The notes under the pieces are model-generated. The model ran no database searches, was not told the origin of the DNA, and saw only the letters and a list, made by a program, of their open reading frames with translations. From the NCBI GenBank assembly GCA_003646995.1, contig QMLZ01000005.1, positions 1 through 42,280 of the forward strand: a stretch of DNA of 42,280 bases, read 5' to 3'. Position 1 is the stretch's first letter. The number at the start of each line of letters is the position of its first letter. This DNA comes from Deltaproteobacteria bacterium (GTDB lineage Bacteria; Desulfobacterota; DSM-4660; Desulfatiglandales; Desulfatiglandaceae). The position numbers and the translations under genes are program-made. Positions 8,519 to 16,785 of this stretch are shown in pieces.

Positions 8519-8843
8519 CTGTTTCCATTGACTCTTCGAGTTTGTTGATGATCTGGTCAAGTATTTCCCTGTTGTTCGAGTAGGCCCTTCTATCTACTCC
8601 TTTCCTCCGGTCCGCGCCTGTTCGACGGTCAAAACCAGACCTACGGTCGCGTCCACTCCTGCGATCAAAGCCGTTCCTGCGATCCTCTCCGCTTCGCCTT
8701 TCCAGCCCTGATCGCCGTTCCTTTCCGCTTCTCCTATCACTGCCGCACCGTCTTTGTACACCATCGTAATCTGAATCATCGCCCGAACGCCTGTCATTAC
8801 CCGAACGCCTTTCTTTTCCCTTCCTTCGATCAAAGAAAAACAT
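8511..8843 (-). CDS. Arg-rich hexapeptide-repeat protein (x-D/E-R-R-S-G)
   Basis: A 110-aa protein made mostly of tandem hexapeptides of the form x-[DE]-R-R-[SNTK]-G. Eight units follow without interruption, and there are 13 RR pairs in all. A non-repeat C-terminus contains NREILDQIINKLEESMETDA, which looks helical. Alternating acidic and paired basic residues would give a polyampholyte. Similar RRSG-type repeats occur in uncharacterised delta-proteobacterial proteins, as far as I recall, without a firm function. The frame extends to a TTG at 8861. The ATG at 8843 has GGAGG 8 nt upstream and is preferred. The next gene, a zinc ribbon, overlaps by 8 nt. Confidence 0.65.
   Translation of the reverse strand: MFFFDRRKGKERRSGNDRRSGDDSDYDGVQRRCGSDRRSGKERRSGLERRSGEDRRNGFDRRSGRDRRSGFDRRTGADRRKGVDRRAYSNNREILDQIINKLEESMETDA
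8586..8831 (-). repeat. 18-bp coding repeats (hexapeptide array)
   Basis: DNA encoding the RRSG hexapeptides, period 18 bp, degenerate at the nucleotide level and in frame throughout. The array has one irregular insert (DDSDYDGVQRRCG) after the third unit. It is coding sequence, not a CRISPR-like array. Confidence 0.85.
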
Positions 8844-9089
8844 TTCCATCTCCTCCAGCAAGGTTGGTTATGTTCCCAGCAGTAAAACCAGTTCTTAAGA
8901 TAGCAAGAAATATGCCATGACGTTTTCCCCTGGCAAATGGGGCTCCGGGGATAGGATAGCCATAAAAGCGAACCATTAAAAAGGTTCAAAGGGCATAAAG
9001 TAGTCATAGATTTGACGCTTCTTTATCCCAGTAGACACCTTTTGCTAAACAGGACCAGGAAAAGGATTGATTTTTTCAAGGCAGAGGGG

Positions 9090-9115
9090 TAAGCAAGTGT
9101 GTGAATAAGCAAGTG
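9090..9115 (+). repeat. 10-bp direct repeat upstream of the prmA-like gene
   Basis: TAAGCAAGTG occurs at 9090-9099 and again, perfectly, at 9106-9115. The 16-nt period is not a whole helical turn. It lies in the 294-nt gap (8844-9137) between the two divergent genes. Elsewhere in that gap I see only a small GAACC/GGTTC hairpin near 8977-8994. It may be a regulator site or chance. Confidence 0.35.
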
Positions 9116-9137
9116 AATCACTCTTGAGGGGGCTTTC

Positions 9138-9968
9138 ATGGAGTTCCTGCCTAAGGACCGCTTATTCCTGGTGGTTAAAATACAATGTGCTGACCCAGAG
9201 CAATATGAATCCGCAAAGATCCTTCTCCCGGTTCTTGGCAAGCGCTATGAGCACGGCAGTAAGATCCTGACACTTCTATTTCCCGCATCTAATGTAGATT
9301 CAATCCTTACCCGATTTTGCCGGGCCTTTCCCCGTGCACCCATAGTAGAAACAGGGCTTACCGCAAGTCCAGGAGCCGCCGAATACAGCAGGAGAATTAC
9401 TGATCATATTTCCATCGCCTCTCCCGGTCCTGATGTAGCCCCCCATGAAGGCCAAATATTGATCAGAAGCTCCCTTTCCTTCGGAAGCGGGTTTCATCCT
9501 ACTACGGAGCTTTCCATCAAGTTGCTGGAACAGGCCTTTTTCATCAGAGATATCCAAAAAGTATTCGATCTTGGGACTGGAAGCGGGATTCTGGCCCTTA
9601 CTGCAGCAAGACTTGGGGCCAAAAATATCCTGGCTACGGATATTGATTTCCAGGCCTGCCAGGAAGCAAGAGAAAACATTGCCCTGAACAATGCGGGCCA
9701 TAGAATTTCCGTATTGTGTGGATCCTATTCATGCGCAAGGCAAGGGGCGTTTGACCTGGTCCTTGCGAATCTTACCATAAGCACATTCATAACGATCGGG
9801 CATTACTTACCTCCGCTCTTAAAACCAGGCGGATTGTTGGTGGTCTCGGGATTCACACCAGAGCAGTCCCCCTCTGTTCTGAGCGTCCTGCACCACACAG
9901 AGCTAGTTAACCGTTCCTCCTTGGAGGGTTGGGCAGGTTTACTACTAAAAGCCCTACCATCGGGCTAG
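9138..9968 (+). CDS. prmA: PrmA-like ribosomal protein L11 methyltransferase
   Basis: A 276-aa class I SAM-dependent methyltransferase. The PrmA-specific signature FGSGFHPTT lies at 115-123. The SAM-binding motif VFDLGTGSG is at 142-150, DID follows as the ribose-binding acidic segment, and DLVLANLT is the motif IV region. The N-terminal about 90 residues would be the L11-recognition domain but are diverged. The gene starts at ATG with GAGGGGG upstream. It ends inside the convergent baeRF gene (15-nt overlap). Confidence 0.85.
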   Translation: MEFLPKDRLFLVVKIQCADPEQYESAKILLPVLGKRYEHGSKILTLLFPASNVDSILTRFCRAFPRAPIVETGLTASPGAAEYSRRITDHISIASPGPDVAPHEGQILIRSSLSFGSGFHPTTELSIKLLEQAFFIRDIQKVFDLGTGSGILALTAARLGAKNILATDIDFQACQEARENIALNNAGHRISVLCGSYSCARQGAFDLVLANLTISTFITIGHYLPPLLKPGGLLVVSGFTPEQSPSVLSVLHHTELVNRSSLEGWAGLLLKALPSG

Positions 9969-11126
9969 GCCGGCGATCCCTCCCATCTCGCGCAGCAATA
10001 CATCTGCAGCCCGACCTCTGACAAATTCCACTCTGGTACCGTAGGACGAAGCAAGCTCAACTATGATATCCCTCAGTTCAACTTCTTCTTTTTTGTCGTG
10101 GCAGAGTTCATCCGCGGTGGCTTCATCAGCAAACACCAATCCACTGTCAGTGCATTTCCACACCATGGTTTTGAGCTCCCAAGGTACTGCGATTACGTGG
10201 AGTCTGCCAAGTTGGAGCGACTCCAAAACCGGCCCAAGTCCCCACAGCCCAGGTTGTTCCCTGATTCGATCAACTAATTCCAACTCTTTTTGCCGCTCTA
10301 TTTTCTCGATTTCTGGAAAAATTTTCTCTGCGACCTCCCGGGGGCTTGCCTGTGGGGTCGGCAATGACGCAAGATGAGCGACCACCTTGTCCCTAAGGGG
10401 GCGCGGCAGGTATTGCTCAAAAAAATGGGTTTCTTCAGGGATTCCGAGGAGTATAAGCCTTGTTATGTCGTGTTCACTTACAAATTTCTCCGTTAGCCTT
10501 GCCACATTTTTGTAAAACCTCTGAGCCCATGCGTCCATTTTCCTTGCATACCTGTCAACCGCTGCACCTGCCCGAGAAGAGCTGGGCTTGGGACCACTGT
10601 ATCTCATGCTGGGGCTGTCAGCGCTTATCCTACGCCAATCCTCCCTGGATATCTCATTGAATGCATCCATTACCTCTTCAATTTCCCCTAGAAATGCCTC
10701 GAACAGGCGCCATCGCTCCTTGTTCAAAAACACGACCCCATAACGTTCGTATTCATCCAGTGCGTAAATCAGTGGAGCAATATATGGCTCACCCCACCTC
10801 GCTTCCACTCGCCCGTGGGCAAGATCCACCACTGGGAGCTCTACCTTGAAGGTGAAGTCTTTGACCCAAGGTCTTTTGTCTTTCTCAGCCGCAAATACTA
10901 TGTAAGTCTTACCTTCGGGTCTGCTGGCATCAAGTATCCCATACACAGCTGTTTCAATGGGCTTTGGAATGTGAAGATCCTTCAAGGTATTTTTCGCCCT
11001 AACCAGCCACCCTTTGCGGGCGTTTTCACGCTTTGACGGATCCACATCTATATACATGGACAGAAGCGGTGCTTCGTGAAGACCGATTTCTTTCCTGATG
11101 ATTTCGATCTCGCTGCGACTTATCAA
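9954..11126 (-). CDS. Bacterial eRF1-like (baeRF family) protein
   Basis: A 390-aa protein resembling the bacterial archaeo-eukaryotic release factor families. It has an N-terminal domain with PLLSMYIDVDPS and a central part with RRISADSPSMRYSG. A helix, RYARKMDAWAQRFYKNVARLTEKF, resembles the one after the GGQ loop of eRF1. The C-terminal L7Ae-like domain has ELASSYGTRVEFVRG, as in Pelota/eRF1 domain 3. The GGQ tripeptide is absent (SSSRAG in its place), so peptide release is unlikely. A ribosome-rescue or ribosome-quality role is inferred. Translation starts at TTG behind GGAGGTGAGGAG. It is a single gene with its own promoter. Confidence 0.72.
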   Translation of the reverse strand: MISRSEIEIIRKEIGLHEAPLLSMYIDVDPSKRENARKGWLVRAKNTLKDLHIPKPIETAVYGILDASRPEGKTYIVFAAEKDKRPWVKDFTFKVELPVVDLAHGRVEARWGEPYIAPLIYALDEYERYGVVFLNKERWRLFEAFLGEIEEVMDAFNEISREDWRRISADSPSMRYSGPKPSSSRAGAAVDRYARKMDAWAQRFYKNVARLTEKFVSEHDITRLILLGIPEETHFFEQYLPRPLRDKVVAHLASLPTPQASPREVAEKIFPEIEKIERQKELELVDRIREQPGLWGLGPVLESLQLGRLHVIAVPWELKTMVWKCTDSGLVFADEATADELCHDKKEEVELRDIIVELASSYGTRVEFVRGRAADVLLREMGGIAGLARW

Positions 11127-11195
11127 CTCTCCTCACCTCCATCGATTTTGTTTCTTAGCAGGAAGATGTGCAGCTATCGGCCCCGAATCGTTTTT

Positions 11196-11223
11196 AATAT
11201 AATCGTGGTTTAGCTGGAATCAA
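11196..11223 (-). promoter_or_regulatory. Promoter of the baeRF gene
   Basis: On the minus strand TTGATT (11223-11218), a 16-nt spacer and TATATT (11201-11196) lie about 70 nt upstream of the TTG start. They are downstream of selC, so the baeRF gene need not depend on read-through. Confidence 0.5.
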
Positions 11224-11287
11224 GAAGGGGAGGGCGACCATCTAATCGGGATTGTCACTCATTAAGGGAAGGAGGAGGATAAAAAAT

Positions 11288-11385
11288 TGGCGGAAGTGCA
11301 TGGGAATCGAACCCACCTGCGGGGGTTTTAGCCCCGCACACCGGATTTGAAGTCCGGGAGCCCCACCAGTGAGCTATCCACTTCC
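11288..11385 (-). tRNA. selC: tRNA-Sec (anticodon TCA)
   Basis: A 98-nt tRNA with encoded GCCA 3' end. The acceptor GGAAGTG pairs with CACTTCC. The anticodon arm CCGGA-CTTCAAA-TCCGG reads TCA. There is a long variable arm (GCGGGG-CTAAAA-CCCCGC type) and a T arm TGGG-TTCGATT-CCCA. The order and 3' end match bacterial selC. Only seven acceptor pairs are perfect; the eighth would be a G-G mismatch, to be checked by a covariance model. A T-run (TTTTTT, 11286-11281) follows directly and may end the transcript. No selA, selB or selD gene is in the window. Confidence 0.95.
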
Positions 11386-11404
11386 GCCGCTAGATTTATG
11401 AAGA

Positions 11405-11433
11405 ATTTTATGTATATTGAGCCACGTTGTCAA
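11405..11433 (-). promoter_or_regulatory. Strong promoter of selC
   Basis: A consensus TTGACA (11433-11428), exactly 17 nt spacing, then TAAAAT (11410-11405, five of six consensus bases). The -10 box is about 20 nt upstream of the mature tRNA 5' end. This is the best promoter in the window. It separates selC from the catabolic operon that ends at 11494. Confidence 0.8.
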
Positions 11434-11493
11434 TAGCCAAGTATCGTCACTAATAGATGTCAAACACATCAAGTTCTAATAACGGAGATTTCT

Positions 11494-12762
11494 TTATTGT
11501 ATTGAAGGGCCTATTTTGTCTTTTTCATTAGCTGATTGGATAATGGCATGCAGCAACACATTTGCTCCGGCTTCGCAATCTTCCCACTTTGTCATTTCCA
11601 CTTCAACATGGCTACGGCCCCCGACGCTGGGGACAAAAATCATTGCCGTAGGGCAGACTTGGTTCATATAGCTGGCATCGTGGCCCGCACCGCTGACCAT
11701 GTAAAGGCTAGGATAGCCTAGAGTGGTAGAAATCCTAAAGATGCGTTCAACCAGGCTCTTATCAAAAGGGGAGTGTGAGACGTTCCATGTATCCTCTATT
11801 TGCATGGGGCAGCCCCTACGCAGAGCGATTTGTTCAAAATCTTGTCTCAACATCTCCCATGCTCTCTGAGCATGATCATCATCCCAGGATCGGATATCTA
11901 CAGTAAAGTGAACCTTGCTGGGGATGATATTTCGAGAGTTCGGGTAATTTTGAATCTCTCCGACTGTTGCCACCAAGTTTCCACCGACTCGTTGTGGGAG
12001 GGTGTTGACCTTGAGAATCATTTCCGCTGCGGCGCACAGTGCATCACGTCGCCCCTCCATAGGGGTTGGCCCCACTTGATTGGCCTCTCCTTCCAAATAG
12101 ATATCATACCAGTGTATGCCCACAATTCCTTTGGGTACTCCTATGATTTTCTTCTCCCTTTCCAGTATTGGGCCTTGCTCAATATGGTATTCGTAGTAAC
12201 AATAAGTAGGGTGCCTTACACATGGTTCCCGGCCCTTGTATCCAATGCGAATCAGTTCGTCTTCAAATCGTTTTCCATCTATGTCGGTGCGGTTGTACAC
12301 CCAGTCCCTGTCTAGTGCCCCGGCCCATACACCTGAACCAACCATCGCTGGAGAAAAACGGGAACCTTCCTCGTTACACCAGTTTACAATGACAATAGGA
12401 CGTTCTGTTGAGATATTATTCTCATACAGAGTACGTAAGACTTCAAGGGTGGCCATGACTCCCAGTATTCCGTCAAAACGGCCGCCCTGCGGCTGTGAGT
12501 CCATGTGCGACCCGCTCATGACAGGGGCAAGGTCATTGCTTCTCCCCGCCCGCTTTCCAAAAATGTTTCCCATTTCATCTATGGTAACCTTGAGCCCTAT
12601 GTCTTTCAACCATTTCACAAATAGGTCTCGGGCCTCTTTGTCTTCATCAGAGAGGGCTAGTCTGTGTACGCCCCCACCCGAGGTTGCTCCGATCCTTGCC
12701 ATGCGCTCCAAGCTTTCACGCAATCTTTTACCATTGACTCTCAAATCTCCTATGCTCGCCAT
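11494..12762 (-). CDS. M20 Zn-dependent carbamoylase (N-carbamoyl-L-amino acid hydrolase / beta-ureidopropionase / allantoate amidohydrolase type)
   Basis: A 422-aa metallohydrolase of the hydantoinase/carbamoylase branch of the M20 family. The binuclear metal ligands are visible (numbered from the chosen start): H86 in SGSHMDSQ, D97 in GRFDGILG, the glutamates of NEEGSRF (131-132) and H193 in YHIEQGP. A C-terminal GAGHDA segment and SHVEVE follow. These enzymes remove a carbamoyl group from N-carbamoyl amino acids or cut allantoate. The exact substrate cannot be told from sequence. The start is the ATG at 12762, preceded by GGGGAC; the frame runs to a TTG five codons earlier. It is the last gene of the catabolic operon. 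No hydantoinase or dihydropyrimidinase gene is nearby. Confidence 0.82.
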   Translation of the reverse strand: MASIGDLRVNGKRLRESLERMARIGATSGGGVHRLALSDEDKEARDLFVKWLKDIGLKVTIDEMGNIFGKRAGRSNDLAPVMSGSHMDSQPQGGRFDGILGVMATLEVLRTLYENNISTERPIVIVNWCNEEGSRFSPAMVGSGVWAGALDRDWVYNRTDIDGKRFEDELIRIGYKGREPCVRHPTYCYYEYHIEQGPILEREKKIIGVPKGIVGIHWYDIYLEGEANQVGPTPMEGRRDALCAAAEMILKVNTLPQRVGGNLVATVGEIQNYPNSRNIIPSKVHFTVDIRSWDDDHAQRAWEMLRQDFEQIALRRGCPMQIEDTWNVSHSPFDKSLVERIFRISTTLGYPSLYMVSGAGHDASYMNQVCPTAMIFVPSVGGRSHVEVEMTKWEDCEAGANVLLHAIIQSANEKDKIGPSIQ

Positions 12763-12873
12763 ATTTGTCCCCGTCAAAGGCCGTTGAAACCATACTTAGG
12801 ATCAGCCTTGTCCACAATCGGCATTTGTTCCAAGGCAGGGAAGCGGCATGTTTTGGTCACCATCGGCTTAGCA

Positions 12874-14070
12874 TTATCGCTCTATAACCGTTGCAACACC
12901 CTGACCGCCCCCAACACAGGCCGCTGCACATCCATAACGGGCGTTCTCCCTTTGCAGAATCCGCGCTAATGTGCCAATTAGTCTGATCCCGGTAGCACCC
13001 AAAGGATGACCAATGGCGATTGCGCCGCCCTTTATATTCACTTTTTCAGGATCAATCCCTAACTGGTGGATACAGTTCAATACTACAACACTAAAGGCCT
13101 CGTTTATTTCCCAAAAATCTATGTCGTCAACTTTAAGATCTTGCTTTTCCAATGCCATCTGAATTGCGGGTATGGGTCCAGCACCCATAATAGTGGGATC
13201 TACCCCTGCAAACCCTATTGACCTAATTGTGGCCAGAGGAGTTATTTGTTTGCTCTTGGCCTTGTCTTTTGACATGAGGATCATGGCGCTCGCGCCAGCG
13301 TTTAGAGGGGAGGAGTTACCCGCAGTAATTACTCCATCGGATATAAAAGCCGGCTTTAAGTTCCCCATGTCTTTCATTGAAACCTGTTCGCGAATCGCCT
13401 GGTCACTATCCACTCTCATCACAGACCCGTCGCTCTGTTTGGCTTGAATTGGAAAGATTTCGTCTTCAAAAAAGCCCTCCTTTTTAGCGTTGGAGGCAAG
13501 CTGATGCGAGCGCATGCCCCATTTATCAAAGTCTTCACGCGTAAATGTTGTTTGAGAGGCCAGCTTTTCTGCCGTATATCCTATGTTCATGGTAACTTCC
13601 ATGTCCCAGTGTCTATACTCAGCATCTGAATAGAGCCGCGGATTCATGGAAATAACCTTCTTTTCAAACAATGTGGGTCCCATGGGTACGCGGGTCATGT
13701 GTTCCATGCCGCATGCCAGCACAGTGTCTGCGAATCCTGTTGCGATCTCCATAAATCCCATGTGCACAGCAGCCATGGATGATCCGCATTGTTGATCAAT
13801 GAATTTGGCAGGGATCTTTTCTGATAGATTTGCAAGAAATAAAGGGGTTCTTCCTCCGTATGTCCACTGCTCGGTAACACCCATTGCAGAACCCACAATA
13901 AAATCATCAATTTCCTCGTCGCTTATACCGATTTTTTCAAGTAGCCCGGGTATAAGCATCCCCAGTAATTCGTCAGCCCTTAAGCTGTGGAACCAGTCTC
14001 TAGACGGATCACTTGGTTTAGACTTCGATTGAGCTGTCCTTAAATAGCCGGCGATAACAACTTCATTCAT
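12874..14070 (-). CDS. Thiolase (acetyl-CoA C-acyltransferase)
   Basis: A 398-aa thiolase with the complete catalytic set: nucleophile C95 (QQCGSSMAAVH), NEAF (323-326), H355 in AIGHPLGATG, and C385 in CVGGGQG. It cleaves 3-oxoacyl-CoA with CoA, or runs the condensation in reverse. The frame is open 45 codons upstream, but the ATG at 14070 has GGGAGGG and the conserved N-terminus, so the extension is not coding. The gene sits between an M20 deacylase (40 nt upstream) and the carbamoylase. Adjacent CoA-transferase genes would supply its 3-oxoacyl-CoA substrate. Confidence 0.92.
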   Translation of the reverse strand: MNEVVIAGYLRTAQSKSKPSDPSRDWFHSLRADELLGMLIPGLLEKIGISDEEIDDFIVGSAMGVTEQWTYGGRTPLFLANLSEKIPAKFIDQQCGSSMAAVHMGFMEIATGFADTVLACGMEHMTRVPMGPTLFEKKVISMNPRLYSDAEYRHWDMEVTMNIGYTAEKLASQTTFTREDFDKWGMRSHQLASNAKKEGFFEDEIFPIQAKQSDGSVMRVDSDQAIREQVSMKDMGNLKPAFISDGVITAGNSSPLNAGASAMILMSKDKAKSKQITPLATIRSIGFAGVDPTIMGAGPIPAIQMALEKQDLKVDDIDFWEINEAFSVVVLNCIHQLGIDPEKVNIKGGAIAIGHPLGATGIRLIGTLARILQRENARYGCAAACVGGGQGVATVIER

Positions 14071-14110
14071 CAGATTCCCTCCCTTACCTAAACATGAACT
14101 CGGTATGATT

Positions 14111-15394
14111 CTATTCACATAGGCCGCACCATCGAGATATGAAAACGGCATATACTTTGGCCACGTGGATAATACTTGAAATCTCCACCCGTTCATTCGC
14201 TCCATGTATATTTTCAGCTACAGGACCATAACAAGTTGCCTGCCCTGACCCGTAAAGGTTTAATGCCCTCAGATCAGTGGTACACGTGGCTATATATTCT
14301 CGTACATCCTCACCAGTAATAGCTTTGTGGCAATCCGCAAGCAAAGAAAAGGCAGGGAGGTCAAGGGGTAGGCTGTGGCCTTCAGATCTAAACCCATAGA
14401 AATCAACAACTGGTGGGTTTTCTGCAAGCCAGGCGTCTTTTTGAGCGGCCTTACGCACTGCATCGACAATGCGCCCACAAATCTCATCATAGGAGACTCC
14501 AGGGAAAAAAGACAGCCGGCCATGGAACTCTGCCGTTGCAGGCACTGTTGAAGGCCAGTCCCCACTTTTGAAGATCCCTATGTTTAGGTTAATGGGATGA
14601 AATACCTCTTTGTACTTTTCAGGTACAGAGGAACGATTAAGTTCTGCTTCTAGCTCCCTTAGCCCTTTTATGAGTATGAAACTTTTTTCAATGGCATTAG
14701 TGCCGGATGTTGTAGACAGCACATGGGCGGGGGCACCTCTTACTGAGACTTTGAACCACAGCACGCCAAGCTGGTTGGTAAGGATGGTCGGGCCAAAAGG
14801 CTCGGGAATTAATGCAGCTTCAGCATCGTAGCCGGCTGTGAGACAAGCCAATGTGCCATTGCCCGAGCACTCTTCTTCTATTACATTCTGTATCGTTACA
14901 GGGGCATTTAACCCGAAGCCTGCTCTTTCTGTTGCATAAAGAGCATAGGTCATTGCAGCCACTCCTGCTTTCATATCTCCTGCTCCTCGGCCATAGAGCC
15001 AACCATCTTTCTCGACCGGATCAAAAGGATCTGTGTCCCATAATTCCAAGGGTTCAGGGCTCACCACATCCAAATGGCCATTGAGAATTAGGCTATGCCC
15101 ACCTTGGCCATCTGCTTGATGCACTGCTACCACGTTCCTGCGGCCTTCGTAATCCCACGGGACACGCGCAAATCCCGGATGCTGCTTCATCATCTCAGAT
15201 TCAATTGGCACGCTTACAGGATCAAATGAGAGCCTTTTCAACTCCTCTTCTGCTAGTCTAACCGCACTGTCCTCTTTTCCAAGGGTGCTGGGTTCTTTTA
15301 CCAGTCTGCAAACGTAGTCAAGGATATCGTCTGAGAGATCCTCTACAAGCTCAATAAGCCTTTTTTCTTTTCCGTTTATTGTCATAAGTCGCAT
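14111..15394 (-). CDS. M20 family deacylase (ArgE/DapE-like)
   Basis: A 427-aa M20 metallopeptidase-type amidohydrolase. Metal ligands and base: H107 and D109 (NGHLDVVS), D140 (GRGAGDMKAG), E173-E174 (IEEECSGNG), E198 (PEPFG) and a late His in ENIHGANERV. Relatives are acetylornithine deacetylase and succinyl-diaminopimelate desuccinylase. The operon setting suggests a catabolic N-deacylase rather than lysine or arginine synthesis. The start is at ATG 15394 behind GGGG; a second ATG three codons in is possible. Confidence 0.87.
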   Translation of the reverse strand: MRLMTINGKEKRLIELVEDLSDDILDYVCRLVKEPSTLGKEDSAVRLAEEELKRLSFDPVSVPIESEMMKQHPGFARVPWDYEGRRNVVAVHQADGQGGHSLILNGHLDVVSPEPLELWDTDPFDPVEKDGWLYGRGAGDMKAGVAAMTYALYATERAGFGLNAPVTIQNVIEEECSGNGTLACLTAGYDAEAALIPEPFGPTILTNQLGVLWFKVSVRGAPAHVLSTTSGTNAIEKSFILIKGLRELEAELNRSSVPEKYKEVFHPINLNIGIFKSGDWPSTVPATAEFHGRLSFFPGVSYDEICGRIVDAVRKAAQKDAWLAENPPVVDFYGFRSEGHSLPLDLPAFSLLADCHKAITGEDVREYIATCTTDLRALNLYGSGQATCYGPVAENIHGANERVEISSIIHVAKVYAVFISRWCGLCE

Positions 15395-15427
15395 TTCCCC
15401 ACAAAACTAACCCCGGTTAGCTATTTT

Positions 15428-16078
15428 TTAGAACCTCGGAATATGAGGATTCGAAACAATGAGGCGGGCCTCCGTCTTCTCAACTACCTCATTCACATCA
15501 ACGCCTTTGGCAAGCTCACGGAGGACCAAACCTTCTGGTCTGACATCCATAACCGCCAGTTCGGTAACTATGGTGTCTACGCATCCCTTAGCGGTGAGAG
15601 GTAATTTGCATACTTCGAGAATTTTCGGCTTACCTTTTCGGTCCGTATGCATTGTGGTGACGATAACCCTTTTCGCTTTTTGGGCAAGCTCCATGCCTCC
15701 TCCAATACCAGGTGAAAATTTGCCTGGGATAATCCAGTTGGCAAGATCACCCTTCGCCGAAACCTCCAAGGCTCCCAAAAACGCAACGTCCAGTCGGCCA
15801 CCGCGAACCAGCGCAAAGGACACAACGCTATCAAAGAAAGATGCTCCTTTTTTTATGGTTACATAATTCCCACCGGCATCAATGAGGTTACGGTCCTCTG
15901 TGCCAGGGCTTGACCGGGGCCCCATACCTAAAATGCCGTTTTCAGAATGTATGAAGACCGGTTTATCAGGAGGAAGATAGTTAGGAATGAGGGTAGGGAT
16001 CCCAATCCCCAGGTTTATGATCTGCCATGGTGATATTTCCTTTGCTGCTCTTCGTGCGATCTTTTCTTTAAAGGGCAT
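15428..16078 (-). CDS. scoB: 3-oxoacid CoA-transferase, subunit B
   Basis: A 216-aa beta subunit of a class I CoA-transferase. The catalytic glutamate is E46 in IHSENGILGMGP. The patterns NLGIGIPTLIPNYLP and SPGIGGGMELAQKAKRVIV are also typical. It acts with subunit A, encoded just upstream with an 11-nt overlap. It moves CoA between acetyl- or succinyl-CoA and a (3-oxo)acid such as acetoacetate. Acceptor specificity cannot be read from sequence. Confidence 0.92.
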   Translation of the reverse strand: MPFKEKIARRAAKEISPWQIINLGIGIPTLIPNYLPPDKPVFIHSENGILGMGPRSSPGTEDRNLIDAGGNYVTIKKGASFFDSVVSFALVRGGRLDVAFLGALEVSAKGDLANWIIPGKFSPGIGGGMELAQKAKRVIVTTMHTDRKGKPKILEVCKLPLTAKGCVDTIVTELAVMDVRPEGLVLRELAKGVDVNEVVEKTEARLIVSNPHIPRF

Positions 16079-16763
16079 GATGCTCTAGAATCCCGTATTC
16101 AGAAGTTATCTCTCTCATTAATACAATGTGATCGACAAAGGCGCCCGGCGTATGAATCGCATCAGGGTTTAGAGCACCTATTTCCACAATCCTTTCAACT
16201 TCAGCTATCACTACATCTGCTGCAGTGGCCATGATGGGGTTGAAGTTCCGAGCACTTTTTTCATAGATCAAATTTCCAAAAGGATCTGCTACTGCGGCAT
16301 GGATCAATGCCACATTAGCCCTAAGGGCTGGTTCAACAATAGCTCTTTCTCCATTAACCTCCACACACTGCTTTCCTTCCTTAATGATTGTATCTATGCC
16401 GATGTCTGTTATTATACCCAACAGCCCTGCTCCACCGGCCCTGATCTTTTCCGCAAGAATCCCCTGGGGATAAAACTCCACCTCAATTTCCCCACGATTC
16501 ATCATGGCGATGGCTGTAGCATTGAGTCCAAGGTGGGAACAAATGAGCTTTCGTACTCTTCCTGCTTCAATGAGTTTAGAAGCTCCCATACCATCTTCGT
16601 TGGCCTCATTTTTTATCAACGTGAGGTCACGAATTCCTTTCTTAAGCAGGCCATCAATAAGCATAAAAGGAGTGCCTGGTACGCCGAATCCTCCCAGCAT
16701 TATACAATCGCCATCATGGATAGCCTCAATCGCTCTTTCAATAGTTGTTTGCTTGTCAATCAC
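16068..16763 (-). CDS. scoA: 3-oxoacid CoA-transferase, subunit A
   Basis: A 231-aa alpha subunit of the same CoA-transferase. It has the glycine-rich GGFGVPGTP (24-32), EFYPQGILAEKIRAGGAG and NPIMATAADVVIAEVE segments of the AtoD/ScoA family. Translation starts at GTG (16763) with AGGAG about 11 nt upstream. Its 3' end overlaps the subunit B gene by 11 nt, ensuring balanced synthesis. The aminotransferase gene ends 22 nt upstream. Confidence 0.92.
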   Translation of the reverse strand: MIDKQTTIERAIEAIHDGDCIMLGGFGVPGTPFMLIDGLLKKGIRDLTLIKNEANEDGMGASKLIEAGRVRKLICSHLGLNATAIAMMNRGEIEVEFYPQGILAEKIRAGGAGLLGIITDIGIDTIIKEGKQCVEVNGERAIVEPALRANVALIHAAVADPFGNLIYEKSARNFNPIMATAADVVIAEVERIVEIGALNPDAIHTPGAFVDHIVLMREITSEYGILEHHAL

Positions 16764-16785
16764 TAGTTTTATAACTCCTAAAAAA

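Noticed and set aside
8586..8831. Regular 18-bp repeats that could suggest a CRISPR or satellite array
   Set aside because: The units are degenerate in DNA, strictly in frame and have no unique spacers; they encode the RRSG hexapeptides.
8594..9007. 137-aa minus-strand ORF overlapping the repeat protein in another frame
   Set aside because: Its second half is an alternate-frame reading of the hexapeptide repeats and its start lacks a ribosome site.
11281..11388. Alternative tRNA boundaries with an extended GGCGGAAG/CTTCCGCC stem
   Set aside because: Taking the outer stem as acceptor leaves no CCA end; the inner register gives the encoded GCCA seen in bacterial selC.
14071..14205. N-terminal 45-residue extension of the thiolase frame
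   Set aside because: It overlaps the end of the M20 gene, lacks thiolase-like sequence, and a strong GGGAGGG precedes the inner ATG at 14070.
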